A stretch of 15,182 nucleotides of DNA from Pseudomonadota bacterium (GTDB lineage: Bacteria > Pseudomonadota > Alphaproteobacteria > Ferrovibrionales > Ferrovibrionaceae): assembly GCA_021793055.1 (NCBI GenBank), contig JAJYTL010000043.1:1-15182 (forward strand). The letters are read 5' to 3'. The notes beneath the pieces were generated by a model. The model saw only the letters and a list, made by a program, of their open reading frames with translations, ran no database searches and was not told where the DNA came from. Positions 7,235 to 12,924 of the stretch are shown piece after piece. Position numbers and translations under genes: made by a program. Position 1 is the first letter of the stretch, and every line of letters starts with the position of its first letter.

Positions 7235-7633
7235 ATGGCAGTGGATATCCGCATCGCCGAGGCGATCCTCGCGCTGCACCTCGCGGTCATCGGCTTCAAC
7301 GTCGCCGGGTTGATCGTGATTCCTCTCGGCGCGCTGCGCGGCTGGCGCATCGTGCGGATCGCCTGGCTGCGGTTGTTGCATCTCGGTCTGCTCGGCATCG
7401 TCGCGGCGCAGGCGCTGGCCGGCCGCGCCTGCATCTTAACCATCTGGCAGAGCGATCTCGCCGGCGGCGCGCGGGCGCCGACGCCGCTGATCATGCGCTG
7501 GATCGACGGCGCGATCTTTTGGCGGCTGCCGATGGCCTTCTTCGTCGCGCTCTATGTGGCGGCGTTCCTCTACGTCCTCGCGCTTGTCGCGCTGGTGCCG
7601 TTCTGGCGCCGGGAGCCGCGGCGAAACGGCTGA
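7235..7633 (+). CDS. DUF2784-type small membrane protein
   Basis: 132 residues with three or four membrane helices (about 8-35, 47-66 and 92-122). LHLAVIGFNVAGLIVIPLGA, the GWRIVR-W-R-LLHL segment and CILTIWQSDL match the conserved pattern of the DUF2784 family of inner-membrane proteins, whose function is not established. ATG 7235 follows a GGGGCGACGGC stretch that serves as ribosome site. It begins 31 bp after the histidine kinase stop on the same strand, so the two may share a message. Whether it assists the sensor is unknown. Family recognition is good; role is open. Confidence 0.82.
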   Translation: MAVDIRIAEAILALHLAVIGFNVAGLIVIPLGALRGWRIVRIAWLRLLHLGLLGIVAAQALAGRACILTIWQSDLAGGARAPTPLIMRWIDGAIFWRLPMAFFVALYVAAFLYVLALVALVPFWRREPRRNG

Positions 7634-7746
7634 ACGGATGCGGCATGCGGATCGGCGCCGCGCCGCCCGGCGGCAGCGCTGTCCGACCCGCCCGGCACGC
7701 GGCCGGGCTCATTGCGACATGCTATTAGAAGCATGTGCAGCAATTC

Positions 7747-7775
7747 TTCGCGCTGCGGCGCCGCGAAAAATTTTT
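7747..7775 (+). terminator. Possible terminator after the DUF2784 gene
   Basis: TTCGCG (7747-7752) pairs with CGCGAA (7762-7767) around a GC-rich loop that holds its own palindrome (GCGGCGCCGC, 7755-7764), followed by AAATTTTT to 7775. It lies 114 bp after the stop codon. The short A-run between stem and T-run weakens the call. The rest of 7634-7746 shows nothing else recognisable. Confidence 0.4.
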
Positions 7776-7781
7776 CCCGAC

Positions 7782-7795
7782 TTGATCATCGTCAA
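7782..7795 (+). promoter_or_regulatory. FNR/FixK-like box TTGATCATCGTCAA
   Basis: It matches 9 of 10 defined bases of TTGAT-N4-ATCAA, with the same single departure (G for the first A of the right arm) as the box at 9783. Its centre, 7788.5, is 133.5 bp before the lipoprotein ATG. A class II start would fall near 7830, but the -10 there (TAGGAA, 7818-7823) is weak. Orientation favours the lipoprotein gene as target. Confidence 0.4.
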
Positions 7796-7921
7796 ATTTC
7801 AATGCGTTAAATTGGAGTAGGAAAGATCAGAGGCTAACGTAATTAGAGTGCGCCGCAAAATTCCGGCGCGTTGCGGCTCCAGGGGGTACGAACTCGGGCC
7901 GTCAGTCAAAAGGAAGAAGTC

Positions 7922-8368
7922 ATGCGTTTAAGTGCTGGATTTATCGTCCTCGGGTCGATCGCGGCCCTGAGCTTGGGCGGCTGCGCGTCGATGGTCGATG
8001 GCGGGATGCAGACGGTGGCCGTCAAGACCGTCGGGCCGCATGGCGCCGTCGTCGCCGCGAATTGCGAGCTGATGAACAGCAAGGGAAGCTCGTTCGTGCC
8101 GGCAACGCCGGATGCCGCCAAGGTCTACCGCGACAGCCAGGCGCTGTCGATCGTGTGCAACAAGGCGGGGCTGCCGGAAGCGAAGCTGACGGTGAAGCCG
8201 CGGCTCAGCAAAGTGGACGTGGCGAACATGCTGTCCGCCGGGATCGGCCAAGGCATCGATATGGCCGATGGCGCCGGTTACGCCTATCCCTCGCATGTCG
8301 TCGTGCACATGGGCGCACGGCCCGGCCTGGCGTCCATCAACGAGCCAAAGACCGAAGCCAAGGGTTGA
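7922..8368 (+). CDS. Small secreted lipoprotein
   Basis: 148 residues. A lipoprotein signal peptide is clear: MRLSAGFIVLGSIAALSLGG ends in a lipobox (LGGC) with lipidated C21. The +2 residue is Ala, not Asp, which favours the outer membrane. The mature part has a pattern I recognise in small alphaproteobacterial lipoproteins of unknown role: a VKT-x3-HGA-type turn, C48, an N-x-KG segment, a TP motif (62-63), then a strand ending in C79-x-K-x-G. C48 and C79 may form a disulfide. ATG 7922 has the strong ribosome site AAGGAAG. An FNR-like box lies upstream at 7782, and a hairpin ends the gene. It stands alone on its strand. Lipoprotein call firm, function unknown. Confidence 0.85.
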   Translation: MRLSAGFIVLGSIAALSLGGCASMVDGGMQTVAVKTVGPHGAVVAANCELMNSKGSSFVPATPDAAKVYRDSQALSIVCNKAGLPEAKLTVKPRLSKVDVANMLSAGIGQGIDMADGAGYAYPSHVVVHMGARPGLASINEPKTEAKG

Positions 8369-8374
8369 TCGAAG

Positions 8375-8414
8375 CCCTTACGCGGCGATGGCATCGCGCA
8401 GCGCCGCGTAAGGG
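8375..8414 (+). terminator. 13-bp perfect hairpin just after the lipoprotein gene
   Basis: CCCTTACGCGGCG (8375-8387) pairs perfectly with CGCCGCGTAAGGG (8402-8414) around a 14-nt loop, 6 nt after the stop codon. There is no T-run, so it is a terminator-like or mRNA-protecting hairpin rather than a textbook intrinsic terminator. Confidence 0.5.
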
Positions 8415-8420
8415 GCGTCT

Positions 8421-8467
8421 AGCGCACGATGATCTTGCGTCGATCCGACGCAAAATCATCGTGCGCT
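8421..8467. repeat. 47-nt near-perfect palindrome, likely a dispersed intergenic repeat
   Basis: AGCGCACGATGAT (8421-8433) pairs with ATCATCGTGCGCT (8455-8467). After a single C/A mismatch, TTGCGTCG (8435-8442) pairs with CGACGCAA (8446-8453) around a 3-nt loop. This gives 21 base pairs with one mismatch. It sits between convergent genes, where REP-like mobile palindromes collect. Confidence 0.7.
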
Positions 8468-8481
8468 GTTCCGATGAATCT

Positions 8482-8529
8482 GAGCATGATCGCAGCCGAA
8501 AAATGCGACCACTTTTCGCGATCTTGCTC
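8482..8529. repeat. GAGCATGATC-type alphaproteobacterial intergenic repeat
   Basis: GAGCATGATCGC (8482-8493) pairs with GCGATCTTGCTC (8518-8529) with one mismatch. Inside lie CGAAAA (8497-8502) and TTTTCG (8513-8518). The composition GAGCATGATC...CGAAAA...CCACTTTTCG...TTGCTC resembles a family of short palindromic repeats I know as abundant between genes of Rhizobiales and relatives. It lies 18 bp from the convergent methyltransferase stop. Confidence 0.6.
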
Positions 8530-8547
8530 GGGTGCCGTTCTCGTGCT

Positions 8548-9570
8548 TTAGGCGGCGGCCTTGGTGCCGACCACCACCGTCTCGTTGCCGTTGGCGAAGG
8601 CGTGGACCGACGTCGCCAAGCCGACGGCCTGCATCGCCGCCTCGATCTCCTGCGGGCGCAGAAGATGGTTCCCCTGCAAGTGCTCGGTGAGGTTCTGGAA
8701 TGCCATGCCGCGGCGCGTCGGATCGCGGAGATCGGCGCGGCTTGCCGGCCAATTCGGTTCCCAGATCACCGCCGCGCCTCCCGGCTTGAGACGCTCGGCG
8801 AGCATGCGGAACACGCTTTCCTTCTGCGTCCAGACGTGATGCAGCGCGCGGTTCATCGCGATCACGTCCGCCGGCTCGGCGACGGTGAAGGCGTGGATAT
8901 CCCCGAGCTGGAAGCCGAGGCGCCGGTCGAGCCCGTGTTCCTGCGCCTTGGCCACAGCCTGGCGGATGTTTTCCGCCATGCCGTCGAGCCCGATGCCGCG
9001 CAGATGCGGAAAATGGCGGGCCAGCGCCCGCAGGTACCAGCCGTTGCCGCAGCCGAGATCGACGACCAGCCCCGCCCTCTTGTCGGCGTCGCTGAAGGCG
9101 GCGATGTGGGGCAGAATCTGCCGTTCGAAAAAGGCCGCGAAATTGGCCTCCAGCATGGCGCCGAAGAGCGGCGATAGCGCGCCCGATCCCTCGATCTCCT
9201 CACTGCCGAGGCACTTGCCGCTCGGCATCAGTTCGCTGGCGCGCTCCGCCATATGGGCGGAGAGAACCGAGCGCACAGCGAAGGCCATGAGCGAGCCCTC
9301 GACCTCGGGCCGGTAGGCGTGGCCGAGATCGGTCAGCGCGAAACCGCCGGCACCGTCGTCGAGATAGCCGAAGGCATAGGCGGCATCGCACCAGCGCGCG
9401 ACATAGGCGGCATCGAGGCCGCTGGCGGCGGCGAGCGCCTCGGCCGTCGCCGGCGCGGCGGCGAGCGCGCTAAAGAGCCCGCGCGCGACGCCGACGAAGG
9501 CGATGCTCAACGCCGTCGCGGCCTGCAGGTCGCGGGCGGCCTGCTTACGAAGATCTTCCGATACGCTCAT
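8548..9570 (-). CDS. Class I SAM-dependent methyltransferase with N-terminal winged helix
   Basis: 340 residues. The N-terminal region (about 10-95) is helical and resembles the winged-helix dimerisation domains of small-molecule methyltransferases (FSALAAAPATAEALAAASGL, then a DDGAGGFALTDLG wing). The SAM domain starts near 165 with a canonical motif I, VVDLGCGNGWYL (169-180), then GLDGMAENI, LGDIHAF, and the motif RALHHVW (241-247). ATG 9570 has GGA about 7 nt upstream; an upstream in-frame extension to 9684 looks non-coding. It differs from the family-2 enzyme at 2808 in motif I and in lacking HDW, so the two are not recent duplicates. Its substrate is unknown. The gene lies downstream of a terminated small-RNA unit, so it probably has its own promoter in 9571-9684, which I could not define. 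Confidence 0.87.
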   Translation of the reverse strand: MSVSEDLRKQAARDLQAATALSIAFVGVARGLFSALAAAPATAEALAAASGLDAAYVARWCDAAYAFGYLDDGAGGFALTDLGHAYRPEVEGSLMAFAVRSVLSAHMAERASELMPSGKCLGSEEIEGSGALSPLFGAMLEANFAAFFERQILPHIAAFSDADKRAGLVVDLGCGNGWYLRALARHFPHLRGIGLDGMAENIRQAVAKAQEHGLDRRLGFQLGDIHAFTVAEPADVIAMNRALHHVWTQKESVFRMLAERLKPGGAAVIWEPNWPASRADLRDPTRRGMAFQNLTEHLQGNHLLRPQEIEAAMQAVGLATSVHAFANGNETVVVGTKAAA

Positions 9571-9684
9571 GATTTTTCCACAATACTTGGCGCCAAACCG
9601 AGGCGCGAAGGCGCTCCGGGCGGGACGCACGGCCGGCGCGATTCGACACCGCCGCGCCGCCACACGCAACAACTTTCGCGGCAC

Positions 9685-9716
9685 AAAAAGGGGCTGCCGT
9701 CTCGCGAAGGCAGCCC
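9685..9716 (-). terminator. Intrinsic terminator, minus strand
   Basis: On the minus strand GGGCTGCC (9716-9709), a 10-nt loop and GGCAGCCC (9698-9691) form a perfect 8-bp stem, followed by C and TTTTT (9689-9685). This is the only textbook rho-independent terminator I see in the window. It would end the small RNA and any read-through from the MAPEG gene. Confidence 0.8.
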
Positions 9717-9748
9717 AAGTCTAGGGAGGAAACGCCCAGGAAGGGCGT
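9685..9748 (-). ncRNA. Candidate 64-nt anti-Shine-Dalgarno small RNA
   Basis: Predicted from sequence only. Read on the minus strand from 9748, it has three parts. A 5' hairpin (ACGCCC 9748-9743, loop TTCCT, GGGCGT 9737-9732). A 15-nt unpaired linker containing TTTCCTCCCT together with the preceding base, a perfect complement of AGGGAGGAAA-type ribosome sites. A terminator hairpin with T-run (9716-9685). Upstream sits a well-placed FNR-type promoter. A short open frame overlapping it starts inside the promoter box and so would not be on this transcript. It resembles the plan of known trans-acting sRNAs: short, 5' hairpin, exposed pyrimidine-rich seed, intrinsic terminator. I do not recognise a named family. 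Confidence 0.6.
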
Positions 9749-9754
9749 ATCGTC

Positions 9755-9796
9755 ATAATGGTTGGCGGCAGCCGCTTTCGCATTGATCCAGGTCAA
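9755..9796 (-). promoter_or_regulatory. FNR/FixK-type box with class II promoter geometry
   Basis: The minus-strand box TTGACCTGGATCAA (9796-9783; plus strand TTGATCCAGGTCAA) matches 9 of 10 defined bases of TTGAT-N4-ATCAA, and the palindrome extends one further A/T pair on each side. Its centre is 9789.5. A -10-like CATTAT lies at 9760-9755, and a start at A9748 falls 41.5 bp from the box centre, the standard class II spacing for FNR/CRP activators. No -35 hexamer is needed in that class. Confidence 0.65.
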
Positions 9797-9856
9797 TGGC
9801 GCGGTGCGGCGCGGAATGGCGCGAAAAGAGACCGCCAGCCGTGCCGGCGGCGCGCG

Positions 9857-10258
9857 TCAGCCTGGCCAAACCGCCGTCATGACCATGGCGATGCCGAGGA
9901 TCGAGGCCGCCCACAACAGCGTCCGCGCGACCGGCACGGCGGCGACATAGGCGGGCAGGTAAAAAATCCGCGCCACGATGTAAAGCCACGCGCCGAGCGC
10001 CGAGATCGCTGTCGATCGCCCCACCGCCTGCCCGAGCAGAACCGCGACGGCGAAGAAGGCGAAGGTCTCCAGAAAATTGCGATAGGCGCGCTCGATGCGA
10101 GACGCCACCTTGCCGAGCGGCTTCGGCGGCTCGTCGCGCGGGCCGATGCCGTAAGAAAGCCCGCGTCCGGCGACGTTGAACGAAACCGAAAGCAGCAGCT
10201 GAAAAATGCCGAGCGCGATCGCGCAAAAGAGAATCCGCATTTCGATCGAATAGGCCAT
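9857..10258 (-). CDS. MAPEG-family membrane protein
   Basis: 133 residues with four predicted membrane helices (about 7-27, 60-80, 84-104 and 110-130). The hallmark of the MAPEG fold, E-R-x-x-x-N-x-x-E-T, is present at about 56-65 (ERAYRNFLETFAFFAV). The family includes microsomal glutathione transferases and leukotriene synthases; bacterial members are inner-membrane trimers of mostly unproven substrate. ATG 10258 follows the strong ribosome site GGGAGGGGAAC. It lies 101 bp after a VOC gene on the same strand and could be in that operon. Downstream lies the small-RNA promoter (9783-9796) and its terminator. A GST-like gene at 11949 adds to a glutathione or electrophile theme. Family sure, activity not. 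Confidence 0.88.
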   Translation of the reverse strand: MAYSIEMRILFCAIALGIFQLLLSVSFNVAGRGLSYGIGPRDEPPKPLGKVASRIERAYRNFLETFAFFAVAVLLGQAVGRSTAISALGAWLYIVARIFYLPAYVAAVPVARTLLWAASILGIAMVMTAVWPG

Positions 10259-10359
10259 GTTCCCCTCCCGGTTCGCCGCCGCGCCGTTCGCAGCATGGCG
10301 CGGCGGGCGGGCGGGCGCAACCGGCCGCGCGGGAACGCGGCGCCGGCGGGAAGTCCCGC

Positions 10360-10764
10360 TCAGCCTTTTCGATGCAGGACCATCCAGGGAATGGCGAAGC
10401 GGTCGGTCACCATGCCGAAGCGGTGGGCGAAGAAGGTCTCGGACATCGCCATGGTGGCGCTGCCGCCCTCCGACAGGGCGGCGAAAATCCGCTCCGCGTC
10501 GTCGTCGCCGTCGACGTTGAGCGCGACACCGAAGCCAACCGATTTGGCGTAGCGCGCGGGCGGCACGTCGCTTCCGAAGATGGTGGCTTGGCCGATTTTC
10601 AGAGCCGCGTGCATGACCAGATTCTCCATGCCGGCGGGCGCACCGCCGCCCGGCATGTCCGCCCACCGCAGCAGGGCGACGATGTCGCCGCCGAAGGTTC
10701 GCGCGTAAAAGGAGAAAGCCGCCTCGCACTGGCGGTCGAAGTGCAGATAGGCGCTCGCGTCCAT
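10360..10764 (-). CDS. VOC superfamily (glyoxalase/PhnB-like) protein
   Basis: 134 residues. The opening AYLHFDRQCEAAFSFYARTFGG and the closing MVTDRFAIPWMVLH are the paired signatures of PhnB-like members of the vicinal-oxygen-chelate superfamily. The fold is two beta-alpha-beta-beta-beta units that often bind a metal; these small stand-alone proteins mostly lack a known substrate. ATG 10764 has AAGGGAAG 5 nt upstream; an in-frame start further up at 10797 overlaps the preceding gene and is less likely. It begins 29 bp after the end of the other VOC gene, so the two are probably one operon. They are distant paralogues. Cytoplasmic. Confidence 0.88.
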   Translation of the reverse strand: MDASAYLHFDRQCEAAFSFYARTFGGDIVALLRWADMPGGGAPAGMENLVMHAALKIGQATIFGSDVPPARYAKSVGFGVALNVDGDDDAERIFAALSEGGSATMAMSETFFAHRFGMVTDRFAIPWMVLHRKG

Positions 10765-10793
10765 GGTGCTTCCCTTTCGAAGATTGCGAAGGC

Positions 10794-11261
10794 TCAAGAC
10801 CCGTTGGCGGCCGCTTCGAGCTGCGCCAGGTCGAGCTTGGTCATGGTCAGGATCGCGGCGATCACGCGGTCCGCCCCGGCGCCGGCCAACAGATCCGCCA
10901 GCGCCTTGGGCACGATCTGCCAGCTAAGGCCGAATCGATCCGTCAGCCAGCCGCATCGGCCCGGCGCGCCGCCGTCGGCGGCGAGCGCGCGCCAATAGTA
11001 ATCGATCTCCGCCTGGTCCTTGCACGGCACGACAAAGGAAAAGGCCTGGTTGAGCGCGACGTGCGGCCCGCCGTTGAGGGCGGTGCAGCGCTGGCCGTCG
11101 AGTTCGAAGGAAACCGTGAGAACCGGTCCGGCATCGACCGGCACGGCTTCGGTCCGGCGCACGCGCCCGGTGATTTTCGAATTCGGGAAGACGGCGACGT
11201 AGAATTCAGCCGCCGCCTCGGCCTGACGGTCGAACCACAGGAACGGCGTGATGTCGGGCAT
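10794..11261 (-). CDS. VOC superfamily protein, 3-demethylubiquinone-methyltransferase-like domain
   Basis: 155 residues. ITPFLWFDRQAEAAAEFYVAVFPNSKI at the start and GGAPGRCGWLTDRFGLSWQIVP in the second half are typical of the PF06983-type VOC domain. Its historic name suggests ubiquinone methylation, but that label is not trusted for these proteins, and no SAM site is present. ATG 11261 has GGAGG 7 nt upstream; longer in-frame starts run into the divergent promoter region. It is first in a probable operon with the next VOC gene and perhaps the MAPEG gene, and is divergent from marR-type gene 11372, whose operator overlaps its promoter. Role may be in detoxification or antibiotic/electrophile response, by context only. 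Confidence 0.88.
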   Translation of the reverse strand: MPDITPFLWFDRQAEAAAEFYVAVFPNSKITGRVRRTEAVPVDAGPVLTVSFELDGQRCTALNGGPHVALNQAFSFVVPCKDQAEIDYYWRALAADGGAPGRCGWLTDRFGLSWQIVPKALADLLAGAGADRVIAAILTMTKLDLAQLEAAANGS

Positions 11262-11309
11262 CTCGGGACCTCCGCACCTGACCCGATCGGAAAGATCGTG
11301 GCCGCCGGA

Positions 11310-11351
11310 TTGACATATAAGGTTGATATCAACATAATAGCGGCATGTCAA
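11310..11351. promoter_or_regulatory. Overlapping divergent promoters with a perfect palindromic operator
   Basis: Plus strand: TTGACA (11310-11315), 17-bp spacer, CATAAT (11333-11338), driving the MarR gene. Minus strand: TTGACA (11351-11346), 17-bp spacer, TATCAA (11328-11323), driving the VOC operon. The perfect 12-bp palindrome GTTGATATCAAC (11322-11333) covers the minus -10 and the end of the plus spacer. It is well placed for MarR to repress both directions. A further inverted pair, CGGCAT and ATGCCG (11341-11357), overlaps the plus start. Confidence 0.65.
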
Positions 11352-11371
11352 ATGCCGCTCTGTGACATCGC

Positions 11372-11818
11372 ATGGCGAAAGCGAGCTCGCTGTCGCACCG
11401 AACCGCGCTTCAAGTGCGCGATCGTTGCCTGTGCCTGGCGGCGCAGCGCGCGGCACGGGTGCTCGCCCGGCGCTTCGATGCCGCCCTCGCCCCGGTGCAA
11501 CTCACCAACGGCCAGTTCTCGCTGCTGATGGCGCTGAACCGGCCGCGGCCGCCCTTGATGAGCGACGTGGCGGAACTTTTGGCGATGGACCGCACGACGT
11601 TGACCGCGGCGATCAAGCCGCTGGACCGGCGGGGGCTGGTCGCGGTGCGCGTCGACGACGCGGACCGGCGCGGGCGCCGGCTGATCCTGACCGCCGCCGG
11701 AAAGCGGCTGCTGGCGGAAGCCTATCCCATCTGGGCGCGCACGCTCGGCGAGATCGAGCGCGATCTGCCCGACGCCGCCGGCCTGCGCGCCGCGCTTTGG
11801 GCTATCGAGGCCGGATAA
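11372..11818 (+). CDS. MarR-family transcriptional regulator
   Basis: 148 residues, the normal MarR length. An N-terminal dimer helix is followed by the winged helix-turn-helix: LMSDVAELLAMDRTTLTAAIKPLDRRGLV (about 62-90), then the wing DDADRRGRRLILTAAGKRLL with the conserved D-x-R-R-x-x-L-x-L-T pattern. Cys19 and Cys21 near the N-terminus could be redox-reactive, but this is only noted. ATG 11372 has a weak ribosome site, and a leader of about 25-30 nt is expected from the promoter. Divergent from the VOC genes with a shared palindrome, so autorepression and control of those genes is the natural reading. It is followed by a GST-like gene on the same strand after 130 bp. Ligand unknown. Confidence 0.9.
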   Translation: MAKASSLSHRTALQVRDRCLCLAAQRAARVLARRFDAALAPVQLTNGQFSLLMALNRPRPPLMSDVAELLAMDRTTLTAAIKPLDRRGLVAVRVDDADRRGRRLILTAAGKRLLAEAYPIWARTLGEIERDLPDAAGLRAALWAIEAG

Positions 11819-11948
11819 GCGCCGTATCTTGAGGCCGGGCGGCTTGGAACTCTTCGATCGGACCGGGTTTCGAATTGTGGGTTTGCTCGCGGCATTCCAA
11901 TTCGCATTATATTTCGACGGCGCCGATGGCGGCGGCGGAGGAGATCGC

Positions 11949-12722
11949 ATGGAATCGTGGTTGACGCTCGAAGAGGCGGTTGCGGCGCCGGGGCTCCGGA
12001 TCGCGCTGGTGAAGGGGGTCGCCTCGCCGTGGTCGGAGTTGTGCCGGGCGATTTACGTCGCGTCCGGCATTCCCTTCCGTCTCGTCGCGGCGCACGACCC
12101 GAAGCGGGGACTGTCGGTGTTGCGGCCCTTGACCGGCCAGGAAAGCCTGCCGGTCGTGTTCTGGAACGACGAGCGGCCGCGCTCGAATTGGCTCGAGCAA
12201 TTGCATCTCGCCGAGCGGCTCGGCGGGAGCCGCGCGCTACTCCCCACGACGCCGATTGAGCGCGCCCGGGCGACCGGCCTTCTCGCCGAGCTCTGCGCCG
12301 AGCGCGGATTTGGCTGGCAGCGGCGAATCCTGCTCATCCACCACCTGCTTACGGCGCCGGCCTTCGGCGAGGCGGAACGGCGCATCGGCCACTATCTCGG
12401 GGCGAAATACGGCTACGCCCCGGAGGCGGTCGCGCCCGCCGCGGCGCGCTGCGAGGCGATCGTCGCGGCGATGGCCGCGCTCGCGAGCGGCGGCGATGGC
12501 TCCCTCTTGGGATCAGAACTTACGGCGCTCGATCTCGGCTGGGCGACCTTCGCGGCGCTGATCCAGCCGCTGCCGGACGCGGTGTGCCCGATGGAGCCGC
12601 TGTGGCGCGAGCTGTGGACCTGGACGCCCGAAGAGACGGCGCCCGAGGCGGTGCGCGGCCTGCTCGCCCGCCGCGACGCGATCTACGAGCAGTGCGGATT
12701 GCTTCCGGTTCCGACGCGCTAG
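11949..12722 (+). CDS. Glutathione S-transferase-like protein
   Basis: 257 residues. The N-terminal part (about 16-90) has a thioredoxin-fold pattern. A first strand IALVKG is followed by SPWSELCRAIYVASGIPF in the active-site helix position, then SLPVVFW, where the Pro fits the cis-proline that binds the glutathione backbone. The C-terminal helical part ends with GSELTALDLGWATFAALIQP, like the conserved GST segment near helix 6. Active-site residue type is unclear: Ser26, Ser29 and Cys32 are candidates. ATG 11949 has GGAGGAG 5 nt upstream. The spacer 11819-11948 has an AT-rich TTATATT near 11907-11913 as possible -10. It could be expressed with the MarR gene or alone. GST-like fold likely; catalytic activity not shown. 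Confidence 0.72.
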   Translation: MESWLTLEEAVAAPGLRIALVKGVASPWSELCRAIYVASGIPFRLVAAHDPKRGLSVLRPLTGQESLPVVFWNDERPRSNWLEQLHLAERLGGSRALLPTTPIERARATGLLAELCAERGFGWQRRILLIHHLLTAPAFGEAERRIGHYLGAKYGYAPEAVAPAAARCEAIVAAMAALASGGDGSLLGSELTALDLGWATFAALIQPLPDAVCPMEPLWRELWTWTPEETAPEAVRGLLARRDAIYEQCGLLPVPTR

Positions 12723-12866
12723 GCGTTCGGCCCCGGCATTTGGCAGATCGTGCCGCGCCCGGATCGCTTTGGGCCGCTTGACCGGACGTCGCGCATGCGC
12801 GCGTCAGGCGCAGGGCGCTTCGGCGTCTTGCGGGGTTCTCCTTCGTGCTATCTCGAAAACACGCAG

Positions 12867-12882
12867 GGGCGGCGGGCCGCCC
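12867..12882 (-). terminator. GC hairpin between convergent genes
   Basis: GGGCGG (12867-12872) and CCGCCC (12877-12882) flank a 4-nt loop. On the minus strand it lies 43 bp after the large gene's stop and is followed by a short GTTTTC. It may stop transcription from either side. The remaining spacer 12723-12924 shows no gene, tRNA or integrase site I can support. Confidence 0.35.
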
Positions 12883-12924
12883 GCATCGTCCAAAGCACTC
12901 GCATCGGGATCGCAGAGGGAACAA

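Noticed and set aside
4720..7494. A very long open frame (over 900 codons) on the minus strand opposite the histidine kinase.
   Set aside because: It mirrors the kinase gene, whose PAS, HisKA and ATPase motifs are unmistakable. The antisense product is Arg/Ala/Gln-rich with no domain, as expected from GC-rich third positions.
7755..7764. GCGGCGCCGC palindrome as a regulator site.
   Set aside because: Short GC palindromes arise easily at this GC level, and it lies inside a terminator-like hairpin loop.
9545..9796. A small open frame on the minus strand starting with MTWINAK inside the FNR-type box.
   Set aside because: Its start codon lies upstream of the predicted transcript start, and its sequence is shaped by the box, hairpins and terminator rather than by a protein.
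11846..11870. GGAAC-N16-GTTT resembling an EcfG general-stress promoter upstream of the GST-like gene.
   Set aside because: The conserved C of the CGTT element is missing and the spacing is one base short, so it is within chance.
12723..12924. Possible tRNA or attachment site marking an island boundary next to the low-GC gene.
   Set aside because: No cloverleaf, CCA end, direct repeat or integrase was found; only a short GC hairpin.
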